DNA from: Oscarella lobularis
Lineage: Eukaryota > Porifera > Homoscleromorpha > Homosclerophorida > Oscarellidae
Assembly (NCBI RefSeq): GCF_947507565.1
Contig: NC_089180.1
Coordinates: 2,666,001-2,730,000, forward strand
DNA length: 64,000 nucleotides
Reading direction: 5' to 3'
The stretch's first letter is position 1; every line of letters starts with the position of its first letter. The notes under the pieces are model-generated. The model worked only from the letters and a program-made list of their open reading frames with translations, ran no database searches and was not told where the DNA came from. Positions 43,050 to 53,021 of the stretch are shown piece by piece. The translations under genes and the position numbers were made by a program.

Positions 43050-43186
43050 ATGTCAGGCGAGGATTGGGCCGCCGAATCGACCGCGCAACCCGCCGTGAGT
43101 GAACCGGCGTGTTAGAAAGTGCCGAAGTGAAGCTCTTCGGTCGCTGGGTTTCCGAGGAGGTTCAAGTGAACGACATCAGTCTAACT
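43050..43186 (+). pseudogene. RPS5: ribosomal protein S5 (uS7), first two exons only
   Basis: Exon 1 (43050-43094) reads MSGEDWAAESTAQPA. Exon 2 (43116-43186) reads SAEVKLFGRWVSEEVQVNDI followed by SLT and a GTAAGC donor. This is the eukaryote-specific N-terminus of uS7, a 40S-head protein. The spacer 43095-43115 is a 21-nt GTGAGT...TTAG, too short for normal splicing. Downstream exons (the conserved uS7 core) do not follow within the next several hundred bases. The gene is therefore incomplete here. Confidence 0.75.
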
Positions 43187-43574
43187 GTAAGCGACGCGGA
43201 GAGCCGGCTCCCCTAAAGAGGAACCGTTGGGTGCTGTGAGAACGAAATCAGCGCCAACCGAAGGTGGTAATATCCTAAATAGGGTCTAAAAATGTCAAAA
43301 AATAAAACACGCTCAAAAAATACTTTGATCTATGTTCTATGCATTCGCCGAGTAGCAGATTCGATTGTCGTTATGGAACGCCTGTAACGTTCGGTCTAAC
43401 CATGGTCGCGCTATTGGTCAATGTGTTCTTTTACTTCAGGAGAATTCACGGGTAAGTTTTTCGAAGTGAACTTGATAGGAGTCTTTCCGGAGCGTAGCTC
43501 CCACTTTTTTAGATACATACGTTGCAGAAAGATAAGACGCACACAAAACAAAATCTATATCTATCTATCTATAC

Positions 43575-44049
43575 TTATAAGCGCGACAGCCATCTTGAGT
43601 GGGCGCGGCTCTCGAGCGTTTGTCACCATACGTTTCGTCGTCGCTCTCTCGACGCGTTCGCGACGACGCGCAAAGCTCTCTCCCGTCGTGACCGCTTCGC
43701 GTGATCGGGTTTTCGGCCGCCGGCGTTTCGTTCGAGGGAAAGCTCGAAACGCGCGAAGCGCGAGATTATACGCGTCCGAATGCTTGCATCCGCGATCGAC
43801 TTCGAATACGCGCAGCCTCGATCGTGCACTATACCCTTACTGGCCTGCTTTTTAGCACAGTTACAAGCATTCGGACGCGTGTAATCTCGCGTTTCGAAGC
43901 TGCCCCTCGAATGGGACCGTCGGCCGCGATCGGAAAGAGCTGTCCGCGTTGTCGCGAATGCGTCGAGACAGCGACGAAGCCTACGGTGACAAACGCGCGA
44001 GGGCCGCGCCCAATCAATTAATTAATTAAGATGGCTGTCGCGTTTATAA
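43575..44049. mobile_element. 475-bp fold-back MITE with about 230-bp arms
   Basis: The left arm TTATAAGCGCGACAGCCATC is inverted at the right end (44030-44049). The arms continue with matching blocks GGGCGCGGC, CGTTTGTCACC, CGACGC-TTCGCGAC and ATT-ACACGCGTCCGAATGC; the last is at about 43769-43789 and 43862-43882. The spacer is under 80 bp. There is no coding capacity. GC-rich arms contain TTCGCG and TCGCGA clusters. Both ends read TTATAA, which may be target duplication or terminal repeat. Confidence 0.85.
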
Positions 44050-45438
44050 CTTTTGTCGTTTGAAAGAGTATCTTGAGGTGTCGGTGTTAGCATTACCCAG
44101 GCAACACCAACGTGGAGGTCCAGACGCTTCCTTGCCCAAAATGGCGGTACTTTTGAGTAGTCAAAACAAACAAATGCGAAGAGAAACAGGTAGAAATTAC
44201 ACAAATGGGGAGACAGATAAGCAGAAAGTACTGTACGAGCACGTACACTAAGGAAGTGTAGCGAATGGGGAGATAGACAACAGGCAGACACAAACAAACA
44301 CAGATATAGATAGGCAGAAACTAAACATAAAAACAGGAATGCGGAGACAGATGGGCAACTAAGGAGACAGACACATATAGGCAGTGTAGACAGAAGCAGA
44401 GACTACACAGAAAAAAATAAATGGGGAGACAGATAAGCAGAAAGTACATGTACGAACACGTAGATAAGGAGACGGAGTGACTCATAAAAGAAGTGTAGAC
44501 TGAGGAGGAAAGTACTGAGACAACACAGAAGCTAACACAGACAGGTAGAAAGCAAACAGACAAACACACAGAATCGAACACAGAGAGGCAGAAAGTACAC
44601 AGACAAACACACAGATTGCAGACACAGACAGGCAGAAACTACACAGACAAACACAGAGATGGACACGCAGAAACTATACACAAGCAAACACAGACACAGA
44701 TAGGCAGAAACTAAACATAAAAGCAGGAATTCGGAGACAAATAGGCAAATAGTACATATACGAACACGCAGATAAAGACACAGACACAATGAGCAGTGTA
44801 AACAGAAGCAGAAACTAAAGGAAGTGTAGACAGAGGCAGAAAGTACTGAGACAGCACAGAAGCTAACACAGACAGGCAGAAAGTAAACAGACAAACACAC
44901 AGAAGCGAACACTGACAGGCAGAAAGTACACAGACAAACACACAGATGCAGACACAGACAGGCAGAAACTACACAGCCAAACACAGAGATGGACAGGCAG
45001 AAACTAAACATAAAAGCAGGAATTCGGAGACTAACAAGCAAATAGTAAATATACGAACACGCAGATAAAGACACAGACACATATAGGCAGTGTAGACAGA
45101 AGCAGAAACTACGACAAACACACAAATTCGAACACAGACAGGCAAAAGCTACACAGACAAACATACACAGTACTTTCTGCATGCATGCCTCTTTACACGT
45201 CCTGTATGAGTCTCCTTATCTACGTGTTCGTAAATGTACTTTATGCTTATCTGTCTCCCCATTTATGTTTTTCCGTGTAGTTTCTGTCTGTCTCTCTTCG
45301 CATTTGTGTGTTTTGACTACTCAAAACTACCGCCATTTTGGGAAACGAAGCGTCTGGACCTCCACCTTGGTGTTGCCTGGGTAATGCTAACACAGAAGCG
45401 CAAACGTCACCTCAAGGTACTCTTTCAAACGACAAAAG
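44050..45438. mobile_element. 1.39-kb inverted-repeat element filled with a CAGACA-type tandem array
   Basis: CTTTTGTCGTTTGAAAGAGT at 44050 is inverted at 45419-45438. The matching arms extend about 200 bp (TACCCAGGCAACACCAA, GGAGGTCCAGACGC, CAAAATGGCGGTA and TTGAGTAGTCAAAACA all have mirror copies near 45300-45400). The middle (about 44200-45170) is a degenerate tandem array of CACAGACAGGCAGAAACTAC-like units. Long minus-strand ORFs in it are artefacts of the array. The element abuts the 475-bp fold-back without a gap. Confidence 0.85.
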
Positions 45439-45479
45439 CCTACTCTAAATAAATGCCAAAAACTCCTACGCGATCTTGC

Positions 45480-45510
45480 TACCCGGTCGAAGACCGGGTA
45501 AGTGGACTAG
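45480..45510 (+). repeat. Helitron-type 3' end (second copy)
   Basis: A perfect 9-bp stem (TACCCGGTC/GACCGGGTA, loop GAA) is followed by AGTGGA and CTAG, then T. The stem core is the same as that of the Helitron terminus at 5140-5170, now on the plus strand. No helicase lies upstream, so a non-autonomous relative is likely. The inverted-repeat element may have inserted into it. Confidence 0.65.
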
Positions 45511-45559
45511 TTCTTAATAAAGTAGAACTAATTATCCTCACCCATCATTCCCCTGTTCT

Positions 45560-45577
45560 CCCCCCCCCCCCCCCCCT
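45560..45577. repeat. poly(C) tract
   Basis: Seventeen or more C in a row; prone to sequencing error. Confidence 0.95.
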
Positions 45578-45579
45578 CC

Positions 45580-46620
45580 CCTGTAGATGTAAGGTGCTTC
45601 ACCACACACCATTCCCTCTAAACCCCCTAGTGCCCCTGTCTGTGTGTTTATTAGAATATGTACTGTGTAGTTGAGAGATATACCATAAATAAAACCCCAA
45701 AGATCACAGATGCCCCCTGTACATCTACCCCTGTGATCACAGATAACCACAGATACCCTGTGATCACAGACCCTAAGAGTCAAAGATGAGGCCCTGATCT
45801 CTCTTATTTAGCCTACATAGCTGGCCTTTCCAAAAACCTCACATTTAGATTCTGTGAGGTTTTGGCGAATGGCTCAAACGTTATTGCGCGATACTTGCAC
45901 GTTATTGCGGTGCAAAATAAGGCGTAGCGTGTGTCTACTGGCCCCTCCTTTCAAGGCACACAATTCAGAGTGCTTTGTGCCGTATGACGTCATAATGAAG
46001 ACAAAAGCACCAGACATTGTGCACCCCATAAGGGAGCGCCCGATGTCGTCTGAGAAAAAAGAGATAGCCAGTCATCTCCGCGCGGATCGCCGGAGATGTT
46101 TGCGCCGCAAGAGAGTGCGGTAGAAGGCGCAGCGAAAGAGCCTTAGTGATTTTAACAAAAGGTTTTGACGTCATCCAAGATGGCCGCCGCTATTAGTAGT
46201 ATAGACTAGTTATGGAGCCCGTGCTTCGCACAGGTTGATACATGCATGCATGTACTTGGTTGATGCAGAACTCTTGTACTTACCGGTAATATTCGTTTGG
46301 CTGTGTTGCGAGTTCTGGAAATGGTTACAGTAGCGCGCTTGGGAGGAGGTTGTGTACGCACGAGTGTACGCACGTGGCGGTTACAGCGATGAACGCTTCT
46401 TCGAACCTTTCGATGATTTCTTCTAAGTAATAGTATCTTTCAGTGTCCGTAAGAAGGACAGGACATCGGTGTTAATGCCTCCTTTGCTTGAGCCTTTGTA
46501 GCGTGTTACATACGGGTATGGTGGCATTGTTGACTAACAATTGCGTTCTTTGTTTATCTTTGATTTGATTCGGGATTGTTACCGAACATTCGGGCATTGT
46601 GTGTGTGTTATTGTTAGGAC
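45580..46620. other. intergenic, palindromic motifs only
   Basis: CTGTGATCACAG, a perfect 12-bp palindrome, occurs at 45731-45742 and 45758-45769, with a third partial copy near 45700. A CCCGATG...GCCGG stretch near 46040-46100 is GC-rich but has no convincing ORF. The last 100 bp may be the leader of the OB-fold gene. Confidence 0.5.
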
Positions 46621-46653
46621 TTGTTTCAGTGTTTGTTCGAGTGCGGACTGAGA

Positions 46654-47851
46654 ATGAGCTTACAAAGAGTCGACCTCGGAGAGTTTCGAAAGGTGTCGGA
46701 TGTGCCGTCATCTGATGGAACGGCGAAGGTGCACGGTGTAGTCAGAGGCCTTACGCCTATGAGACGCGGAAAGCGAGAATATTTCGCTGCACTTCTGTGC
46801 GACAATTCGAAGCGATTACGCATTCACGGCTTCGATTCCCTTATTCGCGAGCGCTTAGTACCGTTTCAGTGGGAGAATAAGGCTGTAATGCTGAGCGGGT
46901 GCCAAGTGATGAAGAATAAGTCAACGGGAGAAGTTGAGCTGAGACTGGGTAGCAACGTCAAGGTTGCTCCGTCGAGCGAAGCTTTTTCCGTTGACGTCAT
47001 TGAGGAGAGGAAGGTTCTAACGCTAAGTGAGGTAAGTGGTTAGTGTATATAGATGCATGAGAACCGGAATAATAACTTAGAGACGTTAGGTTGATAAGGA
47101 GGCAGCCTTAACTTTGGTTAGCGTCAAAGCGAAATATTGAAGGTGTGTGGAGAGGAAATCGTGAGGGGGGAAGCGAAAGGCGCAGATGAGTATCCAGAGG
47201 GTGCTTCTTGGGGATGCTTCCGGGGTGCTTTGGTTTACGTTGTGGGAGGGGGATATAGGGAGATTGGAAGTAGAGAAGACGTATCTATTGGAAGACGTGC
47301 GTGTGAAGGACTTCTTGGGAGAAAAGAGTTTGTCGGGCGCCGAAGGTTGGAATTTTCAAGAAGTTGAGGATATCGGAGCTGAGTGCGTGGGTTTGGAGGT
47401 GAAAGGAAAAGGAGAAGCGGTGGAGAAGGAGATGAAGGGAGCTGTCATCATGGGTGTCGGCGGCTTGGAGAAGTATGTGAAATGCGCGATGGAAGCTTGT
47501 CGCGGTCGTGTGATGTATGCTGACGGTGCGAGGATTGGAGAATGCTGTCTGTGCCATGTGTCACAGAGGGTGCTGGGTAATCTCGTCGAAGTGAGCGTCG
47601 AATTGAAGTTGGTGGCGAGAAATGGTGACAGAGTGGCGGTCGACGCGTGTAAAGATGTTGTCGAATTATTGACGGGTGTGCAAGCGTGCGATGTGACGAA
47701 GGAACATCTGTTGTTTGTCGACAGCTTTGATGGCCGGATCACTAACGGAATTTTGCGTGATGTAAAGCCAAATGGAAGTGAGGACGAATCAATCGCAATG
47801 GACGATTGCGAAGGTGGATCGTCTTCGGCGAAAAGACGTAGACTTGACTAA
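46654..47851 (+). CDS. RPA1-like single-stranded-DNA-binding protein, two OB folds
   Basis: Start MSLQRVDLGEFRKVSDVP. OB fold 1 reads TAKVHGVVRGLTPMRRGKRE and YFAALLCDNSKRLRIHGFDS, ending with LTLSEV before GTAAGTGG. OB fold 2 reads VSVKAK, ILKVCGEEIVRGEAKG, MSIQRVLLGDASGVLWFTLW and EKTYLLEDVRVKDFLGEKSL, the strand pattern of RPA70 DBD-A/B (DATG-like LGDASG followed by W). Two frame changes lie between about 47130 and 47180. The C-terminal part has a Cys pattern CCLCHV and ends with KRRR. RPA-like OB proteins of this kind are carried by some animal Helitrons and related elements, so a mobile-element origin is possible. Confidence 0.6.
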
Positions 47852-47854
47852 AAT

Positions 47855-48255
47855 TTAATTATTTGAATTGCTTGTTTATAAGAATTTATGGTCGGTGACC
47901 GTTGCATTGGTGCATCGCGATTTCAAGTTCCTCCTATATATACATTTAATTATTGATTTTATTACTTGCGTACCTGGTTTTTCTCCAGCGCTTCGTTTCT
48001 ATCTCTCTTTGCCTCCAGTGCAGAAATCTATGATGCAAAATTATTGCAATATTTAATTAGCGGTCGAATCTATACTTCGTTCAGCAATTTTTGATTCTTG
48101 TGAATTTTCTTATTTATTTCTCGTTCCTTATTATCTTCATCCTTCCTATTTCACACAAAAACTCCATATGTATATAGACGTATATATATAAAAAAATTTA
48201 CCCAACAGATATGGCATCTAAAAAAGTCCCAATAAAAGTAGAATTTAAAATGACT
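47855..48255. other. AT-rich intergenic region
   Basis: There are TAATTAAT and TATATA runs. No gene is seen. The 3' end of the GTSF1-like gene is expected at its right side. Confidence 0.4.
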
Positions 48256-48259
48256 CGTG

Positions 48260-49162
48260 TTCCCGTTACCTTGTTGTCTTTGTAAAATGCATCCACGTCC
48301 AATTCCAATCACTTTTGTTGTAAGACTCGCTTTTACAATATGCATTTGAAGAGAAACGTCTAAATTAATTAATTAATTAATTATTTAAAAATAAATGATC
48401 TAACCTTTTCTATTGATTCTCTGACCTCTTCCTATTCCGCAAAGAGCAACAGTGGAATTTTTCTCCTCTCTAAAAAATGCCTATACTCCTTAATTAATTA
48501 ATTATTTATTTTTTTAAACCTCTTTATTTCTCTCATATAATTTTTCTTCTGAGTCGAACTGTGTTTTGAAACGTCGACTTCTTTTCGTTGTCTCTCCACG
48601 AATTCCTCATCCACATCCGGGACTCGAACTTCTGAAAAGACACGTGTCTTAATTAATTAATCAAACTTATTGACTGACCTTCTTCCCAGTTTTCAGCATC
48701 ATCCGAAATAGGTACAGTCGTAGTTTCAGGCATGCTCAAATCGCCCGTATATCTAGGTACAATGGCGCCCGTTTCTATAATTCAAAAAACCATATTTTCA
48801 TTATGTTTAGAGATATTAAAAAATCGACCGTGCATGTACTCTCTTTCGACACAAAACTAAGGACAGAAAAATCGTGTTCTTTCTCAAGCGCACGGGGATT
48901 TCTGCTTACTCGATCTGGACATTTTCTTTTGTGAATCTCGAGCAATTCTTCGACGATAAATACGTGGCGTCCGTTGAAAGGACACGTATAATACGGAGCG
49001 CCGTAATTCTACGAAGAGACGAGGCGATTTCGAATTGATTTCGACGATCTTCTTACGGTCGAACACTTTGTGAGGTGATAGGGAAATCGTTTTGCAGTGA
49101 CTTGATGCACAGGATCAAAAGGACACGTCGGGATCGCGCAAAAACGCCGCCGGCGCAGCCAT
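48260..49162 (-). CDS. GTSF1-like protein with two CHHC zinc fingers (piRNA pathway)
   Basis: From ATG at 49162 (MAAPAF) a 1-nt shift at a T-run leads to the first CHHC finger, IPTCPFDPVHQVTAKRFPYH + LTKC. After a 49-nt intron comes the second, YYTCPFNGRHVFIVEELLEI + HKRKC, ending at GTAAGC. Further exons give ETGAIVPRYTGDLSMPETTT (about 48780-48680) and EVRVPDVDEEFVERQRKEVD (about 48630-48520). Two small ones each carry a GIGRG motif (CGIGRGQRIN near 48430, VIGIGRGCILQR near 48300). Paired CHHC fingers define the GTSF1/asterix family, which acts with PIWI proteins in transposon silencing. GRG motifs could be arginine-methylation sites read by Tudor proteins; this is inference. Confidence 0.7.
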
Positions 49163-49169
49163 ACGAAAG

Positions 49170-49680
49170 AGAAAAAGAACGTGGGCTACGTTAATGGTCT
49201 ATCTACGGGACTTTTACCTAGCGGGCTTCGCCTAGTCAGGTCACCTGACCCTTGCACGTGACCGTGGCATAGGCGAAGGGTGTGGCCTCCAGACTAGGCT
49301 TCGCCAGGGCAGACTTTCGATACGCATGCGCGCGTTGCTACGAGCGAACTTGTTACTTTCGTTGTCGATTTCTCTGTGTTCGTAAGGAATATACACTTGT
49401 ACGGAAGGTGAGAAACTTCTTATTGACCGATGGTTTATCCACCAAAGTATCAGAGTCCTAAATTTCAGCCTGTTCTCTTGCCTTAGTAGAGTTTGTCAAT
49501 GCGTCCAATTTACTGTGCGCAAATTATTTAACATATCGCTATTGCTCGGGTGTAGGAACGAGAATCAACTGACGAAAGAGGTATCTAATATCGCTGTTTT
49601 GGAAAACACGCTTTTCGATGTGAAACTCTGTTAGCGATACGTCCGTTTTTTGTTAGGTATGAGGCTAAATATTTTGCACT
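49170..49680. other. intergenic; short inverted repeats
   Basis: GCTTCGCCTAGTC near 49228 and GACTAGGCTTCGCC near 49294 are partly inverted copies. GGCAGACTTTCGATACGCATGC at about 49310 recurs with changes at about 50750. No ORF of note. Confidence 0.4.
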
Positions 49681-49687
49681 TTGGGTT

Positions 49688-49885
49688 TATTATATAGTTG
49701 TGGTCCAGGTATCGATCTCTTTGAGTGGCCGACGCAAATTTCTTTCGTGCTGCTGCGGCAGGTACGGACTCAATTTCCGTCCTTAACAAGCAGAAAGAGC
49801 AAAGGTAACGGAGGAAAAGTCGTCGTATGGCTTCGAGGTGCTAGATTTACTATGCATGTGTCGATGTTTGACCCACAGTAATGCC
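49688..49885. repeat. dispersed repeat, possible deletion derivative of the DUF6589 element
   Basis: The first part (GTGGTCCAG-TATCGATCTC) matches 55620-55670, and the second part (GGCAAAGGTAACGGA..., ATGGCTTCGAGGTGCTA) matches 58735-58830. In the 55-59 kb region the same two pieces are about 3.1 kb apart and bracket a DUF6589 copy, in the same order and orientation. Here they are joined. Confidence 0.5.
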
Positions 49886-50054
49886 ATGAAGACTCGTTTT
49901 GGCTAAAGGCAATACTTGATCGTCATATCCGCACATCAGTTGAGGATCGCCTTCTTCCAAAAAGCCCTAGGAAACAGAGTCAGAGTCCCGTGAATATGTG
50001 AAAAGACACTTTAAACTAGTCTAGCGCAGATAAATTTTGATCACGTGACAAAGA

Positions 50055-50462
50055 AAAATATTTTCTTTAGAGACTGCGCCACCAATGGTGTTGACAATCA
50101 GCCGACGCATTGCAAACGCACGCTATTCGATCTGGTTGCTCTTCTGTAACACAATGTGGCACTGTTCAAGTTCAGGCGGATCATTTACAGGTACCTCTTT
50201 AATTAGATAATAAGTATTTATTAATTTCTTTTCTTCTAGGCGTGTTATAGTTGTTTGAGAGGTAAGCGCAGTTGTGAGCAAGAATCCGGGAGCGTTGCTG
50301 GGGCTGGAGTAGCAAGTACGTACAGTATGAGACACTCTCAGATTAATAATTATTGATTTTTTAGATTCCGATTATTTTCTCTATGTGTCTTCGAAGCAGA
50401 CAGCGGAAAACGTCGCTTATGCTGGTCATTGTCAACAGGATCTTGCTACACAGATAGGTGAG
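50055..50462 (+). pseudogene. LMLN: leishmanolysin-like metalloprotease (LMLN) N-terminal exons
   Basis: A Cys-rich start (CATNGVDNQPTHCKRT) continues as GCSSVTQCGTVQVQADHLQ before GTACCT. After a 49-nt intron comes CYSCLRGKRSCEQESGSVAG + AGVAS. After another intron comes DYFLYVSSKQTAENVAYAGH + CQQDLATQ before GTGAGG. The order of a Cys cluster, AGAG, then DYxLYVSA and AYAxxCQ is that of LMLN/M8 proteases. The zinc-site exon (HExxH) is not found downstream, so this fragment lacks the catalytic site. Confidence 0.65.
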
Positions 50463-50469
50463 GGAGGGG

Positions 50470-51400
50470 GTGTCTTCTAAGGGACCTCTATGTGATTTTT
50501 AGACCTGTTTTTGGATTTATTACTAGAGAATGATGGCCCGGTGTTCACCGTGTTGCCATCATGCAGAGCCTCCCATCGCTTACCGTACGCGAGTGCATAA
50601 CATAGTGTGACGTCATAGTTTTTATGCTGTCACATATTCACGTTGTCATTACAGCCGTTAGCTACTACTAGTACAGCTCAGTCCTACCTACATACTGTAA
50701 GTACAGTACTTGCATTATCTTTATCATGATCTCATACATCTATGCCGGCAGGGCGGACTTTCAAATACGCATGCTCTGCTAACAATGACTAATGGGCCAA
50801 TAGCATTCTATTAAGACCCTCCCACAGAAAATGGCCTCGGATAAGGTCAATTCGAACCGGATAATTTTGCAAATCAAAGCCTTACTAAATATTCTTTCAT
50901 ATGAGATCGACGCGTTTTTTTTCGAGAGGACGTCAATTGAGTACTACGCCTCTGAAATTGAACAACGCGCTCATATAACGATAACAGCTACATATGTTAC
51001 TGCGTTTACACATATGTACCACCGTCACAACGTGGCTTAGGATAGGGTCCTCCATCAGGTTTTCACAAATCGAAGCTTTGAAAATACGCTTTGATTTGAG
51101 TTTTACCGTATTAGGGGATTTTTAGAGGGCGAGATTGCGTACGTTTCACTTGACTTTCAAAGCCACGATAATGCCATTACCGATTTGCACCTTATCTCAG
51201 AGCTACGTTCCAGGGTTTTCGTCCAAAATTACCGCATAGCAAGAATAGAAGGGATCTATTTTTCCGTTTATGGAGTCTGGTATTTCAGCTGAGTCCCGGA
51301 GCGCGCGCAGACCCCACGTCATTGAACGTCATTGAAAGGACCCGGATGACCCATTGAACGTTCGTCCTCACTCACTCCGAAAACGCTAGCAGAAGACCGA
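50470..51400. other. no confident gene
   Basis: It contains a GCGGACTTTC-x-x-TACGCATGC repeat (near 50750) and a short lysine-poor ORF (50831-51040) without recognisable features. The last 100 bp may include the leader of PLK1. Confidence 0.35.
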
Positions 51401-51479
51401 TTCAGCACCAAAGCAAAGTGAGTCTCAGCTCTAGCAGAAGTAGCGTAGCGAAGGCGCCAACGATTCACCGCCGTCTCCG

Positions 51480-52982
51480 CGTGCGCGCCTTCACAGGTCG
51501 GTTTCGCGCGCTGCTACGAACTGAAGGACATAACAACGAAGGAAGTATTCGCCGAAAAGATCGTCTCGAAGAGCCGCTCATCGAAACAGCGTCAGAAAGA
51601 AGAGGTTCGACGAGCGTATCCTCGCGCGGGGCCTCACTTCGAAACGTTCTTTCGCGTTCTAGATGTCGATGGAGATTGCGGTCCATCGAAGTCTCAATCA
51701 CGAGAACATCGTCGGCTTTCGCGGCTACTTCGAAGACTCCGAAAACGTTTACGTTCTTCTAAGAGTGAGTTGACCCCGCCCATTTTTTCCTAGTGTAAGT
51801 ATTTGATTTTCAGTCTTTGATGGAGTTGCATAAGCGACGGCGCGTTCTAACCGAAGCGGAAGCTCGATACTACATGAAACTCGGATGCCAATATTTGCAC
51901 GGCGTCAAAGTCATACATCGCGATTTGAAACTTGGCAACATATTTCTCGACGGTCGACGGATTGATAGTGAAAATCGGCGATTTTGGACTCGCAGCAAAA
52001 ATCGACTACGAAGGAGAAAGAAAGAGGTACAACAAATAAATTCATAGAAAAATTTAATTATAGGCATGTGTATATAGGACCTTATGTGGGACTCCAAATT
52101 ATATTGCCCCGGAGCTATAGTGATTAAGACGGGGCACAGCTGCGAAGTTGATTTGTGGTCTATAGGATGTATAATGTAAGTTACATAGGCAGGGAATGTA
52201 ATAGTATCCTTATTATCTTTTATTCTAGGTACACTCTCCTCGTTGGAAAGCCCCCCTTTGAGACGAAATCCCTCAAGGAGACCTATTTGCCGCGTATCAA
52301 ACGAAACGACTATTTTATTCCGCCCAAAGTGTCGCCTGCAGCACAGTCACTCATCGTCCGACTCCTCCGTTTGATCTGTCCTCCGCCGGCTTCGCGCCGA
52401 CTCGACTTCCGCTCAGCTGTTTGACGATGGCACGAGAAGAAAACGGCTACTTCGACGTCGGGACTGCCACGAAAACCGTTGAGTCTCGTCAATAAAGACG
52501 GATGCGGAGCGGCGGCGGGTCATTTGAAGGGTGCGCTGTCTTCGGCGACGACGACGACCGCTGTTTCTGTCAAAGACTCTTCTGTTCTACCGCTTCATCC
52601 TACTCCTACAGAGTTTAGTCCTTGTATGAGATTTGGGGAGAGAGGATAGGCGGGGTTCTTAGTTTTGTTTTTTTTTATTTGAGGTACTGAGCCGTCTGAT
52701 TATTTTCTGAGTGATCTGCTGTGCCAGTTGAGTGACTGCTTGAAGAAAGAGCCGGAGAAGAAGAGCAGCAAGCATTGGGGTATGTATATGTATACGGTAT
52801 GTAGATCTGTATAGATGTATGTTCGTTTTATATTAGATGAGGCTGAAGATCCGGCATCTCAGCCTATTTATTGGATCAGCAAATGGGTCGACTATTGGGC
52901 TCGGCTATCAGCTGTCCGACAATTCGGTCGGCGTCCTATTCAATGACAATACCCGTATTCTTTTGGCGGCAGATGGAGAGTG
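51480..52982 (+). CDS. PLK1: Polo-like kinase 1 (kinase domain and part of polo box 1)
   Basis: Kinase exons: [20 protein letters not shown], a 47-nt intron (about 51613-51659), [60 protein letters not shown] (catalytic HRD), [20 protein letters not shown] (DFG), [45 protein letters not shown]. Then [27 protein letters not shown] and the first polo box, [10 protein letters not shown] + [23 protein letters not shown]1 drives mitotic entry and centrosome function. Frame lesions: 4-nt duplication CGACGGT at about 51950, loss after PEL, missing activation-to-tail residues near 52365, and loss of SDKYG-like residues in the polo box. Polo box 2 is absent; the 47-bp array starts 40 bp later. Confidence 0.85.
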
Positions 52983-53021
52983 AGTACAAAGCTAAAGATA
53001 CAGTTAAGGCTCAAGAGAGAT

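Noticed and set aside
44022-45182. Long minus-strand ORFs rich in Cys, Leu and Val resembling multi-pass membrane proteins
   Set aside because: They come from the CAGACA-type tandem array inside the inverted-repeat element; all three frames give similar low-complexity protein.
48610-48632. AAGTTCGAGTCCCGG resembling a tRNA T-arm / B box
   Set aside because: It lies within a coding exon of the GTSF1-like gene (EVRVPDVD) and no acceptor stem or A box is at the right distance.
50831-51040. 69-codon ORF starting MASDKVNSN
   Set aside because: No domain or splice context, and ordinary length for chance in AT-rich DNA.
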